Both the position numbers and the translations under genes were made by a program. Below are positions 9,095 through 17,940 of a stretch of DNA of 64,000 bases, piece by piece. Source of the DNA: CAYMUL01 sp964393605. GTDB lineage: Bacteria; Bacteroidota; Ignavibacteria; Ignavibacteriales; Ignavibacteriaceae. Where the stretch lies: contig CAYMUL010000001.1 in the NCBI GenBank assembly GCA_964393605.1, positions 186,001 to 250,000 of the forward strand. The letters run 5' to 3'. Position 1 is the stretch's first letter, and every line of letters starts with the position of its first letter. A model generated the notes under the pieces. It ran no database searches. It saw only the letters and a program-made list of their open reading frames with translations, and was not told the origin of the DNA.

Positions 9095-10288
9095 ATGGGA
9101 CCTTTAGTTCCTGATATTATTAGTAATGATTTGAATTTTGTTGTCGCGCTCGTAATAGGAATTTTCTTCGGCGCAATTTTAGAGCAAGCAGGTTTTTCAA
9201 CTTCGAAAAAATTAGTCGGCTTGTTTTATGGATATGATTTTACCGTGCTTCGAGTTTTTTTCACCGCAGGTATTGTTGCGATGATCGGGATTATGGCTTT
9301 CGAACATTACGGATTAATTGATATGAGTTTGGTTTATGTCAATCCCTTCTTTGTAACATCTGCAATTGTTGGAGGATTGATAATGGGTTTGGGATTTGTG
9401 ATCGGCGGATTTTGCCCCGGCACAAGTTTTTGCGCGGCGGCTATCGGCAAAATTGACGCAATGATTTTTATTGTCGGGGCTTTTATAGGCGTATTTATTT
9501 TTAATGAAGCGTATCCATTGCTGGAAGGAATCTACAAATCCACAAACTTGGGAAGCCCGCAGATGTTTGAATTGCTCGGAATGTCGCAAAGCGTATTTGG
9601 ATTTATCATGGCGGCGTTTGCACTACTTGCATTTTATTTAACTACAATAATTGAAAACAAAGTGAATGGAATTAAAAAACGAGTACTCCGCTTTGAGCCT
9701 TATTTTATAGCACTCTCATCGATTGCAATCATTATTGCATTCTCTGCATTTCTTTTTCCGGAAAGAAAGGAATCACTTCTTAATTATGTAGAAGATGACG
9801 AAATATTTAAAGCATATAACATAGAGATGATGAGCGTTGACGAACTTGCTTTTTTATTAATTAATAAAGATGAAAAAAAATTGCAGATAATTGATTTCAG
9901 AAAAGAGGATGAGTTTAAAAAATTCAACCTTCCCAAATCAACTTTGTTCACACTGGATAATCTTTTTGAAAAAGAGCCGAACAAAATATTATCGCTTCGT
10001 ACAAAGATAAATGTATTCGTCGCTGAAGATGAAATTGCGGCAAAGAAGTATGCAATCATTGCCGAAGAGTTGGGTTATTCGCGCATAAAAGTTTTAGAAG
10101 GAGGTTTGGAAAAATTCAAAAAGGAAATTTTGGAATTCACTCCGATTAAAAATCCCAAAACACTCGATGAAGAAAATCAAAATAAATTCAGAGAACACGC
10201 GAGTAGATTAATTCCTGAATTAATTCAAGCGAATAAATATTCCGGACCGGTGAAGAAAACGCAGAAGCGCGTAATCGGCGGGTGTTGA
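9095..10288 (+). CDS. YeeE/YedE-family sulfur transporter subunit fused to a rhodanese-like domain
   Basis: 397 residues. Residues 1-210 hold about six helices with the second family signature, 'GFVIGGFCPGTSFCAAAIGK' (about 103-122). Residues about 235-355 are soluble and look like a rhodanese fold ('LQIIDFRKEDEFKKFNLPKS', a shortened 'DVR..EE...HIPGA' motif), but the active-site loop reads 'INVFVAEDEIAAKK' with no catalytic Cys, so sulfurtransferase activity is unlikely and the domain may bind persulfide or act as a scaffold. The chain ends '...VIGGC', leaving a C-terminal Cys that might replace it (speculative). AAGGAG lies about 8 nt before the ATG. Last gene of the operon. Confidence 0.8.
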   Translation: MGPLVPDIISNDLNFVVALVIGIFFGAILEQAGFSTSKKLVGLFYGYDFTVLRVFFTAGIVAMIGIMAFEHYGLIDMSLVYVNPFFVTSAIVGGLIMGLGFVIGGFCPGTSFCAAAIGKIDAMIFIVGAFIGVFIFNEAYPLLEGIYKSTNLGSPQMFELLGMSQSVFGFIMAAFALLAFYLTTIIENKVNGIKKRVLRFEPYFIALSSIAIIIAFSAFLFPERKESLLNYVEDDEIFKAYNIEMMSVDELAFLLINKDEKKLQIIDFRKEDEFKKFNLPKSTLFTLDNLFEKEPNKILSLRTKINVFVAEDEIAAKKYAIIAEELGYSRIKVLEGGLEKFKKEILEFTPIKNPKTLDEENQNKFREHASRLIPELIQANKYSGPVKKTQKRVIGGC

Positions 10289-10364
10289 GAAAAAGAAGTA
10301 CTCGATTCAATTGACGTATTTAATATGAAGTTTTACATTATTGAAATTGCTTAAATTTACATTT

Positions 10365-10631
10365 ATGACTAAAAGAAAATCAATAATTGTTAGCCTGCCA
10401 GCCGATGCACTGTTTGATGAGTTATCAAGACTAATCGAGCAGTGTCGGCAAAAGGTATCATTCGCTGCAAATAGTACGTTAACGCTACTTTTTTGGCAGC
10501 TCGGTAAACGAGTTAATGAACACATTCTTAAAAACAATCGTGCAGAATATGGAAGAGAAATTGTGTCGACAGTGTCGACACAATTGAAGTTGAAATATGG
10601 GAAGAACTTTGAGGGAGATGATTTTTTTTGA
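10365..10631 (+). pseudogene. DUF1016 (YhcG-type) N-terminal fragment
   Basis: Reads as the start of a DUF1016/YhcG protein: 'LIEQCRQKVSFAANSTLTLLFWQLGKRVNEHI', then 'YGREIVSTVSTQLKLKYGKNFE', after which the frame stops at a run of T (10621-10629). A complete YhcG protein is about 350 residues with a PD-(D/E)XK nuclease-like C-terminus; nothing of that half is recognisable downstream in any frame. The ATG at 10365 is chosen because it starts the conserved block; no good ribosome site is visible. The segment at 10561-10583 is a perfect palindrome (see finding). Likely a relic of a mobile defence-associated gene. Confidence 0.6.
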
Positions 10632-10752
10632 AAGGAGTATGTGTTATCTTTCTTATAATTAATCAAAAAGATTAGAACAAAATTTAGATTGGATAAAAGT
10701 TTCATTTAATGGGTAAGTATTAAAATATTAATTATTTCGCAGGTGAATAAAA

Positions 10753-10947
10753 ATGGATAAAACTAAAAGAGAGAGAACTCAATCAATGAAGAGGGATTAT
10801 GATAAGGAGCTTAAGGAAGTACTTTCTGAAGCGTTAAAAAATATCAATCCCGAAATCTTACAAGCAATTGAACTTGTTCAAAAGATGAATATGAATCAAA
10901 CTACTCAAATCCAAGTTGAGATTTCTAATTCAGGAACATTAATATAA
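10753..10947 (+). CDS. Small hypothetical protein preceding protease fragment
   Basis: 64 residues, charged, mostly helical, no membrane segment. AGGTG lies 7 nt before the ATG. It ends 2 nt before the next start, so the two were co-transcribed. I do not recognise the family. Its neighbour is a truncated serine-dehydrogenase-type protease, and the pair may be the remains of one two-gene module. Confidence 0.45.
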   Translation: MDKTKRERTQSMKRDYDKELKEVLSEALKNINPEILQAIELVQKMNMNQTTQIQVEISNSGTLI

Positions 10948-10949
10948 AA

Positions 10950-11267
10950 ATGCCTAGTCGAAACGACATTCAAATCGAGATAACAAGTCGACAGGATTCT
11001 GTTCGAAGACGATATATTAAGGCTCTATCAGATTATACAAACAGAAACACAATTATTTATGCAACCGCTTTCACTTCAAAGACTGCAGTTGTCCAGCAAT
11101 TACCTGGAACGTTGCTTTCAATTACATCAGAGGACATTCAAGGATTTATGTCCTCAATTCATGAACTAAAAGGGGAAACACTTGATTTAATTATCCATAG
11201 TCCGGGTGGTTCGGCTGAAGCAACGGAGCAAATTGTAAACAGCATCCATAACATAACAACATTCTGA
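10950..11267 (+). pseudogene. N-terminal fragment of serine dehydrogenase proteinase (SDH/ClpP-like) family protein
   Basis: 105 residues. 'NRNTIIYATAF', 'ITSEDIQGFMSSIHELKGE' and 'LDLIIHSPGGSAEATEQIVN' match the N-terminal third of the SDH proteinase family (ClpP/SppA-fold serine proteases related to stomatin-operon proteases); 'HSPGGSA' is the oxyanion loop. The region with the nucleophile Ser ('..MSAG..') and catalytic Lys should follow, but the frame ends at 'NITTF' and the next 150 nt to the methyltransferase contain no continuation. I read it as truncated, probably by the arrival of the adjacent three-gene cassette. Confidence 0.6.
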
Positions 11268-11418
11268 ATTTATTTCGCAACTACGAGCGCTATAATAAAA
11301 TTTTGGGGCATTTGTATTTTAAGTGAGATTAAATTATTATTATAATTATGTTGAAAGAAAAAATATTTTATCAAACTTATTTTGACAACCACATTGTGAA
11401 AACGGGCATAGCGTAAGA

Positions 11419-12690
11419 ATGAATCTTACAAAATGTATAGATTTTGACTATGAGGATGTTCCGATTGAAGAATTCTGGAATTTAGGTGATCATAAAGAGA
11501 ATAAGATGCACAAAATACATGCATATCCTGCTAAATTTCCAGCTTTCATTACCAGTAAAGCAATTAAATATGCTGAAGAAAGGAGCGTTAAGGTTAATTG
11601 TGTTTCCGATATATTTTGTGGGTGCGGAACGACAGCTTTTGAAGCAACAAGAAGTGGAAAGAATTTTTGGGGCTGTGATATAAATCCTGTGGCAACATTG
11701 ATTGCAAAAACAAAAAGTCAAACCTATTTAGAAAAAAAATTACAGAATAATTTTGATAAAATATTAACGGCATTTGATACTTTAAATGTCAAACAAAAAG
11801 AATTAGAAACAGTTAACAGCAGAATAAAATATTGGTTTAATGTAAAACAGATTGGAGATCTGCTAAGACTTAAAAAAGCCATTTTAAAGATTATTCCTGC
11901 AGATAGTAAATATCAAAATTTTTTCTTCACCGCATTTTCAAATATTTTAAAACCGACTTCTATCTGGCTCACAAAATCTATAAAACCGCAAGTTGATCCA
12001 AATAAGAAACCTGCTGATGTTATTGAATCTTTTAATAACCAATTTTTCTTTATGAAAGAGGCAAATAATGAAAATGATATAAGGGTATCTACGAAGGTCG
12101 ATATTGAAAATATAAATTTTCTAAAAAAGAAGATACACTCACCTTTTGTAGATTTAATTGTTACAAGTCCACCTTACGTTACTTCTTATGAGTATGCAGA
12201 TCTGCATCAATTATCAACTCTATGGCTGGGATTTGCCTATGATTATAGAGATTTAAGAGATGGAACAATCGGGAGTTTATATCATAACACAAATTTGAAC
12301 GAGGATATTAAAAAACTAAATAAAACTGGTGCAGATATCGTCCTTAAATTATTTAACCAGGACAAAAGAAAAGCACATTCAGCCGCCAAATATTTTGTGG
12401 ATATTCAAATAAGTGTCAAGAAAGCATATGAAATGCTAAATGATAATGGCATGGCGTTATTTGTAATAGGGAACACTGAATATAAAAATGTAAAAATAAA
12501 CAATGCTAAACATCTTGTGGAAAGTATGAACAGTGCCGGATTTGGTGAAATTCACATTACAAGAAGGAAAATCTCTGGTAAAATTCTAACTCCTTATAGA
12601 GATGCAAAAGGTAAGTTTACAACCGATAATAATAGTAGAAAAGTTTATGCTGATGAATTTATCATAATAGGTGCAAAACAGAATGGATAA
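11419..12690 (+). CDS. Site-specific DNA methyltransferase (amino-MTase, TSPPY type) of a three-gene accessory cassette
   Basis: 423 residues. An SAM-binding motif near residue 64, 'DIFCGCGTTAFEATRSGKNF', is followed by 'GCDINPVATLIA'. The catalytic motif 'TSPPYVTSYEYAD' begins at residue 249; TSPPY is commonest among N4-cytosine methylases. An N-terminal 'HAYPAKFPAFI' block is shared with the DNA methylase group in which motif I precedes motif IV. No restriction endonuclease gene is adjacent. The stop overlaps the start of the next gene by 8 nt, so the methylase is translationally coupled to the kinase. AT content and AT-rich codon choice are higher than in the flanking genes, consistent with transfer. 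Confidence 0.82.
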   Translation: MNLTKCIDFDYEDVPIEEFWNLGDHKENKMHKIHAYPAKFPAFITSKAIKYAEERSVKVNCVSDIFCGCGTTAFEATRSGKNFWGCDINPVATLIAKTKSQTYLEKKLQNNFDKILTAFDTLNVKQKELETVNSRIKYWFNVKQIGDLLRLKKAILKIIPADSKYQNFFFTAFSNILKPTSIWLTKSIKPQVDPNKKPADVIESFNNQFFFMKEANNENDIRVSTKVDIENINFLKKKIHSPFVDLIVTSPPYVTSYEYADLHQLSTLWLGFAYDYRDLRDGTIGSLYHNTNLNEDIKKLNKTGADIVLKLFNQDKRKAHSAAKYFVDIQISVKKAYEMLNDNGMALFVIGNTEYKNVKINNAKHLVESMNSAGFGEIHITRRKISGKILTPYRDAKGKFTTDNNSRKVYADEFIIIGAKQNG

Positions 12691-14944
12691 AAAAGTATTT
12701 AAGATACGACCTTACGCCAGGTTATTAACGATGCTCGGTGATCAACTTATAAAAAATGAACAGATAGCACTAACCGAATTAATAAAGAACTCGTATGATG
12801 CCGATGCAGACTGGGTTAAAGTTAGTTTTGATAATTTTGGCGATAATTTCGAAGTACATAAGGATTCGAAGATTATCATTGAGGATAATGGTGAGGGAAT
12901 GGATCTTGATACAATTGAAAAAAGCTGGATGAATCCTGCCACGCCTAATAAATTTATTGATAGGGGGAAAGAAAAAAAAACTAAAAAAGGCAGAATCATA
13001 CAGGGTGAAAAAGGGATTGGTCGATTTGCGATTTTAAAACTTGGCAAAAAAATATTAATTACCACACGGCCACAGAATAGTAGGAAAGAATATGAGATTA
13101 ATTACAATTTATCCGCTTATGATGAAAACTTTCTTTCTGAAAATAATCAAAAGAAAGAATTGTTCATTGACGATTTAAATATCGAAGTATCAACATTTGT
13201 ACCTCGAAAAATTATTGATAAAAAAATAAAAGTAAAACATAAAATTTTTAACAGATGTAACAAGGGAACAATTATTGAGATAGCTGATTTGAAGGGTAAC
13301 TGGGAAAGAAAGAAAATAGAATTAATTTATAAAGATATTTCAAAATTCGAATCAATCTTTGACAAACTAATCGAACCCGCTGAAGAAAGAAGTGATTTTC
13401 TTGTTGACTTTCTTATTAATGGCGAGAGGTTGGCTGTGAGCGATGAATATCTTGATAAGTTGTATGATTTAATTGATACCAAAGCTGTTTTCAAAATAAC
13501 AAATGGACTTTATAATTCAGATAAACACATATTTACTTTTGAGGAAAATGGAAAACCAAAATCATTAGAAATATTTTCTCCTACCTTCAAAAAAAACAAA
13601 ATATTTCAAAATTATTTCTGTATAAAAGAATATGATAATGAAAAAGGAAAAGATGTTCGCACGGAAAAATTTAGAATTCCAGAATGCGGAAGATTTACGT
13701 TTAATTTTTATATTTTTGACTTTAATAAAAACCCTCCTGCTAAATATGAACTTGATAAAAATGATAAAAATCTTATAAAGGAACATCGAATATATTTATA
13801 TAGGGATGGAATAAGGGTTTTTCCATATGGCAACCCAGAGGATGACTGGTTGCAAATTGACAAATTAAGGGGAATAGAAAGAGCTGGTTTTTTCTTCAGT
13901 AACGACCAAGTTGTTGGATGGATAGGAATCTCTAAAAAAGAAAATCCTGAGTTGAGGGATAAAACTAATAGAGAAGGGTTGATTGATGAGGGAAATGCCA
14001 CACAGGATTTCATTACGCTAATTCAATCTTTCCTTTCATTTTATAAACTTCATCCATTCAAACAATATTTGTATGATTATCAAAAAAGTAAAAAAGCACA
14101 AGATGCTTTTAAATCAGAAGAAATATTTCGTCAAATAGATGAAATCAAAAATGATTTTAGCGACAATAAAAAGATATTAACTGCGGTAAACCAATTAGCG
14201 AACACCTATAAATTAGAACGGGATTATCTAGTCAGAAGAGTTGAAGCGACGGAAGATTTAGCAAGTGTTGGTCTTTCTGTAGAAACTGCCTCGCATGATA
14301 TGATGTTAATGCTTTCCAAAGGAATTCAAGGAATAGATGAATTGATGAAAGACTGTATGAATAAAAGTGTTTCCTTTGAAGAATCTACAGAAGAACTTCA
14401 AAAATTGCGAGGAATATTTTCATTTGTTGAAACACAGATGAAGGAAATTCAGGTAATGTTTAGGTCAACAAAACAAAGAAGAAGAAATATTCGAGTCGAT
14501 GAAATCCTGCAAAAAGTAATAAATATTTATCAGAATATTTTGAGGCGTTCTAAAATAAAGTTAGAAGTTGATAAAGCAGGCTCTCCATTGATTGCCAATT
14601 GCACGGATGCCGTTTTACTTCAATTGTTTATTAATCTTTTTGACAATGCTATTTACTGGCTTACTGATATAAGTATCAAAGATAGAAAAATAGTAATAAA
14701 ACAAAATGGTTCTCAAGGTATGCTGATTTTTGCAGATAATGGACCAGGTATAAAAAAAGAGGATGAGCCTTACATATTTGAGCCGTTTTATTCTGCAAAG
14801 GAAGAGGGGCGGGGATTAGGATTATATATTGCCAGACAATTGCTGGAAAGAATTGATTATGCAATTTGGCTTGCTGAAGTGAAATCTGAAAAAATATTAC
14901 CGGGTGCTAATTTCGTAGTAAGTTTTGTTAAGAGTGAGGAATAA
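12683..14944 (+). CDS. Dual-GHKL ATPase: Hsp90/MORC-like N-terminal ATPase plus C-terminal histidine kinase
   Basis: 753 residues, no membrane segment. The first ATP-binding GHKL domain has N-box 'ALTELIKNSYDADAD' (about 30-44), G1 'EDNGEGMD' (about 68) and lid 'GEKGIGRFAI' (about 108), as in Hsp90/MutL/MORC proteins. After a middle region (about 150-470) and a coiled helix comes a histidine-kinase core: H-box 'ETASHDMMLML' with His538, N-box 'NLFDNAIYWL', 'ADNGPGI', F-box 'FEPFYSAK' and 'GRGLGLYIARQLL'. Two separate GHKL domains in one chain is unusual. The ATG at 12683 is preferred over the GTG at 12671 (AGGTG at suitable spacing). Overlaps the methylase and lies 2 nt from the receiver gene: a cytosolic sensor-kinase/response-regulator pair tied to a DNA methylase. 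Confidence 0.85.
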   Translation: MDKKVFKIRPYARLLTMLGDQLIKNEQIALTELIKNSYDADADWVKVSFDNFGDNFEVHKDSKIIIEDNGEGMDLDTIEKSWMNPATPNKFIDRGKEKKTKKGRIIQGEKGIGRFAILKLGKKILITTRPQNSRKEYEINYNLSAYDENFLSENNQKKELFIDDLNIEVSTFVPRKIIDKKIKVKHKIFNRCNKGTIIEIADLKGNWERKKIELIYKDISKFESIFDKLIEPAEERSDFLVDFLINGERLAVSDEYLDKLYDLIDTKAVFKITNGLYNSDKHIFTFEENGKPKSLEIFSPTFKKNKIFQNYFCIKEYDNEKGKDVRTEKFRIPECGRFTFNFYIFDFNKNPPAKYELDKNDKNLIKEHRIYLYRDGIRVFPYGNPEDDWLQIDKLRGIERAGFFFSNDQVVGWIGISKKENPELRDKTNREGLIDEGNATQDFITLIQSFLSFYKLHPFKQYLYDYQKSKKAQDAFKSEEIFRQIDEIKNDFSDNKKILTAVNQLANTYKLERDYLVRRVEATEDLASVGLSVETASHDMMLMLSKGIQGIDELMKDCMNKSVSFEESTEELQKLRGIFSFVETQMKEIQVMFRSTKQRRRNIRVDEILQKVINIYQNILRRSKIKLEVDKAGSPLIANCTDAVLLQLFINLFDNAIYWLTDISIKDRKIVIKQNGSQGMLIFADNGPGIKKEDEPYIFEPFYSAKEEGRGLGLYIARQLLERIDYAIWLAEVKSEKILPGANFVVSFVKSEE

Positions 14945-14946
14945 TT

Positions 14947-16212
14947 ATGGATGTAAAAAAATTGCTGTCAGGTGTTGCTGTAATCATTGATGATAAAATA
15001 AATGACAAAGATGGTGGAGACAAAATAATACAGATTAAACAAAAATTAAAAAACGAGAATATTCCATTCATTGAATATGAAGATATTCCTGGTGCGGATA
15101 TTATTCAAAATTTTATAAATATAAGTTTTGTTTTACTCGATTGGGAACTTTTTCAAAAACCAGAACCAGGCATTTTAATTGATGAAGAACCATTTATTGA
15201 GGCAAATATAAATTTTATACGAAACATTCAAAGTATAACATTTACACCACTCTTTATTTTTAGTCGTCTTCCTCCTGGTGATATTATTAGAATATTATCA
15301 GAAAAAGGGTTATACAATGAAGGGATCAACAACCACATTTTTGTAAAAAGTAAAGATGAGCTATTATCAGATGATGATGAAAATAAAATCTTTTCTGAAA
15401 TTGAAAATTGGTTAATAAAAGTGCCTTCGGTGTATGTTTTAAAAGAATGGGAACTAGCTCAAAACACAGCAAAGAATAAATTATTTTGGACATTCTACAA
15501 CATAAATCATTATTGGCCTTCAGTATTGCAGAAATCATATATTGATGATGGCTCTGATGTGAATTATGAACTCGGTAGTTTTATTTCTAAAAATATTTTG
15601 GCTAGAACTGAACCAATTAATTTTGATACGAAAATATTAGAATTAAATAATAAGGGAATAGACAAAAAAGATATTCGAAAAATTCTTGAGGCTGAAAGAT
15701 TTATCAATAATGATTCGTTACCTAAAAATCCATTTACTGGCGATTTATTTATGTTGTACAAATATGAAATTTCTGAAAATGCAACTTCAGCCAAAGAATT
15801 GTATTATTTAAATATTCGTCCTGAATGTGATATCATTCGAAACAGTAATCCTGAACTATATTGCCTTGAATGTGAAATTTTAGATGAATCTAAAATCAAT
15901 TCAGGAAAGGATAACCAGATTTTATTTCAAAAAGGAAATCTGATTGAAAAAGTAAATACTGCTTTCATCCCTTTTATTGATGGTAAAATCTTTACTATAA
16001 AGTTCAATGAAATTAAAATCTTTAGTTGGGCTCAAGAGCTTTGTACAAAAGCAACGGATAAGAATAAAAGGAAATTTAATCAAACAAGAATTGGAAGAAT
16101 ATTACCTCCTTTTATAACGAAAGTTCAACAAAAGTATGCATTTTATTTACAAAGACAGGGACTGCCAGCAATTCCAGTGGAAGCACTTGAAACTTTTGGT
16201 GGTGGCAAATAA
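14947..16212 (+). CDS. Receiver-domain protein with unrecognised C-terminal effector region
   Basis: 421 residues. Residues 1-150 follow a receiver fold: acidic pair D15-D16 in 'VIIDD', phospho-acceptor candidate D65 in 'FVLLDWEL', switch Ser near 105 in 'FIFSR' and Lys near 133 in 'FVKSK'. There are insertions relative to CheY, so it is a divergent receiver. Residues about 150-421 match no family I know; they contain a Cys cluster ('RPECDIIR', 'YCLECEI') and end with a basic block 'RIGRILPPFITKVQQKYAF'. It is not an obvious DNA-binding output domain. Start 2 nt after the kinase stop with GAGG upstream. It is presumably the partner of the kinase's His538. Confidence 0.75.
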   Translation: MDVKKLLSGVAVIIDDKINDKDGGDKIIQIKQKLKNENIPFIEYEDIPGADIIQNFINISFVLLDWELFQKPEPGILIDEEPFIEANINFIRNIQSITFTPLFIFSRLPPGDIIRILSEKGLYNEGINNHIFVKSKDELLSDDDENKIFSEIENWLIKVPSVYVLKEWELAQNTAKNKLFWTFYNINHYWPSVLQKSYIDDGSDVNYELGSFISKNILARTEPINFDTKILELNNKGIDKKDIRKILEAERFINNDSLPKNPFTGDLFMLYKYEISENATSAKELYYLNIRPECDIIRNSNPELYCLECEILDESKINSGKDNQILFQKGNLIEKVNTAFIPFIDGKIFTIKFNEIKIFSWAQELCTKATDKNKRKFNQTRIGRILPPFITKVQQKYAFYLQRQGLPAIPVEALETFGGGK

Positions 16213-16289
16213 AAGTATTATGCTTTTAAAAATTTGAGTCGTTTTGGAATACAACTATTGTGTTTGAAATTAGTAATTCAACTTAACTC

Positions 16290-17264
16290 ATGAAAGCCAT
16301 AATCCACACCGAATACGGACCGCCGGAAGTTGCGCGGCTTGCGGAAGTTGACAAACCTTCTCCGCAAGAAAATGAAGCGCTCGTAAAAATTATCGCATCC
16401 ACTGTGAACAGAACTGACGCGGGTTTCAGAAGCGCGGTCTATGTTATCTCACGATTATTTTCAGGATTGCTCAAACCGAAAAATAAAATTCTCGGCTGCG
16501 AGTTTGCGGGAATTGTTGAAGCAACCGGAAGCAAAGTTTCAATCTTTAAAATCGGCGACAAAGTTTTCGGTTACAATGATCTAACTTTCGGCGGACATGC
16601 CGAGTATCTCACAATTAATGAAAATGCGAATGTAGCCACAATTCCCTCCGGATTAAAATTCTCTGAAGCCGCTGCGATTACCGAAGGCGGGCATTATGCG
16701 CTTTGCGACATTAGAGCGGCGAAAATAAAAGCCGGCGATGATGTTATGGTTTACGGCGCAACCGGCGCCATCGGTTCGGCGGCAGTGCAGTTGTTGAAAT
16801 ATTTCGGCGCAAATGTTACGGCTGTTTGCAACACAAAAAATGTCGCATTGGTGAAATCACTCGGCGCCGATGTTGTGATCGATTATCAAACAGAGGACTA
16901 CACAAACACTGCGCAGCGTTTCGATTTAATTTTTGATGCCGTCGGAAAAAGTTCTTTTGGAAAATGTAAACCGCATCTAAAAGAAAAAGGAATTTACATC
17001 TCCACCGAATTGGGAAAGCGAGGCGAAAATATTTTTCTCGCTTTAATTACGCCTTGGCTTGGCGGAAAGAAAGTTTTGTTTCCTATTCCTACAATCAACA
17101 AAACTGATGTAGAATTTTTGAAAGATCTTGTTACTCAAAAAAAATTCAAACCGTTGATTGACAGAGAATATAAATTGGAAGAAATAGTTGAAGCGTATAA
17201 GTATGTCGAATCAGAACAAAAAATCGGCAATGTAATTCTTCGTATTGCTGAAGAAGAGCGATGA
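16290..17264 (+). CDS. Zinc-independent MDR-family NAD(P)-dependent oxidoreductase (quinone reductase-like)
   Basis: 324 residues, the usual length of zeta-crystallin/quinone oxidoreductase-type medium-chain dehydrogenases. GroES-like N-terminus with 'GCEFAGIVEATGSKV' and 'GDKVFGY'; Rossmann domain with 'VYGATGAIGSAAVQLLKYF' and 'SLGADVVIDYQTED'. The Cys/His zinc ligands of alcohol dehydrogenases are absent. Substrate unknown. Ends exactly where the convergent SRPBCC gene ends (stops at 17264 and 17265). Confidence 0.85.
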   Translation: MKAIIHTEYGPPEVARLAEVDKPSPQENEALVKIIASTVNRTDAGFRSAVYVISRLFSGLLKPKNKILGCEFAGIVEATGSKVSIFKIGDKVFGYNDLTFGGHAEYLTINENANVATIPSGLKFSEAAAITEGGHYALCDIRAAKIKAGDDVMVYGATGAIGSAAVQLLKYFGANVTAVCNTKNVALVKSLGADVVIDYQTEDYTNTAQRFDLIFDAVGKSSFGKCKPHLKEKGIYISTELGKRGENIFLALITPWLGGKKVLFPIPTINKTDVEFLKDLVTQKKFKPLIDREYKLEEIVEAYKYVESEQKIGNVILRIAEEER

Positions 17265-17693
17265 CTAAAGTTCCGCGAGTTCTTTAATTTTTTGAAGAAC
17301 ATTTTTCCAGGCAGTGTTCGAGTGTTCGCACGAAGTTTCCGAAACAAATCCTCTCTGCGTAATTTTTAAGTTTGTCTGATCCCTTTCTTCCTCTAATTCA
17401 TAAGAAACCAGAGAATAATTTTGTGGCTCATCGCTCAATCCTGAAAAACTACTGATGTACGTGAATTGGAAAAATTTATGCATGATGATTTTTTGGATAA
17501 CACCTTTGTCTTCGTAAATCTGCCCCTGATATTCCCCTTGAAAAGTGAGGCTACTGCCTTCTTTCCAATCGCTCGAGGCATTCGTTCCAAAAAAATATAT
17601 TTTGATTTTTTCCGGATCCAATAATGTTTTCCACACATCTTCCTTACTTGCGGAGATTTTGATTTCATTCGTTACAATTAAATTAGGATTCAT
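17265..17693 (-). CDS. SRPBCC/AHSA1-like domain protein
   Basis: 142 residues. 'NEIKISASKEDVWKTLLDPEKIKIYFFG' at the start and 'NTAWKNVLQKIKEL' at the end frame the hydrophobic-cavity SRPBCC (START-like) fold of the activator-of-Hsp90-homologue group. Such proteins bind small hydrophobic ligands; no specific role can be named. AAGAAAG lies about 7 nt before the ATG. Confidence 0.75.
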   Translation of the reverse strand: MNPNLIVTNEIKISASKEDVWKTLLDPEKIKIYFFGTNASSDWKEGSSLTFQGEYQGQIYEDKGVIQKIIMHKFFQFTYISSFSGLSDEPQNYSLVSYELEEERDQTNLKITQRGFVSETSCEHSNTAWKNVLQKIKELAEL

Positions 17694-17705
17694 TTATGCT
17701 CTTTC

Positions 17706-17918
17706 TTAATAAAACAATTTTGGAATAAATTCACCACATTTAAAATCAGCGATTCCTCTTTGATCTATGCGGTTTAGATTGCATAAAATATTTTCTTCCG
17801 GGTCATGATCTGCATAAGATTTGCAGAGGAGACACAAACCTGGAGCCGGAATTAAACTCGGGTCTAATTCATTCCCGTCGTTATCGTAATATTTTTCGTC
17901 TGAAAATAAATCTTCCAT
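17706..17918 (-). CDS. Small Cys-containing hypothetical protein
   Basis: 70 residues from the ATG at 17918; a TTG at 17948 would overlap the upstream gene. It has Cys residues in 'GLCLLCKSY' (CxxC), 'ILCNLN' and 'FKCGEF', a spacing that could hold a metal or an iron-sulfur cluster. Acidic N-terminus, no membrane segment. Located 12 nt upstream of the SRPBCC gene and just after the DUF389 gene on the same strand. Family not recognised. Confidence 0.55.
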   Translation of the reverse strand: MEDLFSDEKYYDNDGNELDPSLIPAPGLCLLCKSYADHDPEENILCNLNRIDQRGIADFKCGEFIPKLFY

Positions 17919-17940
17919 TTTTATTGATGCCTTTTGAAAT

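Noticed and set aside
10307..10705. 132-codon reverse ORF
   Set aside because: It is antisense to the DUF1016 fragment, which has a recognisable protein family, and has no family match of its own.
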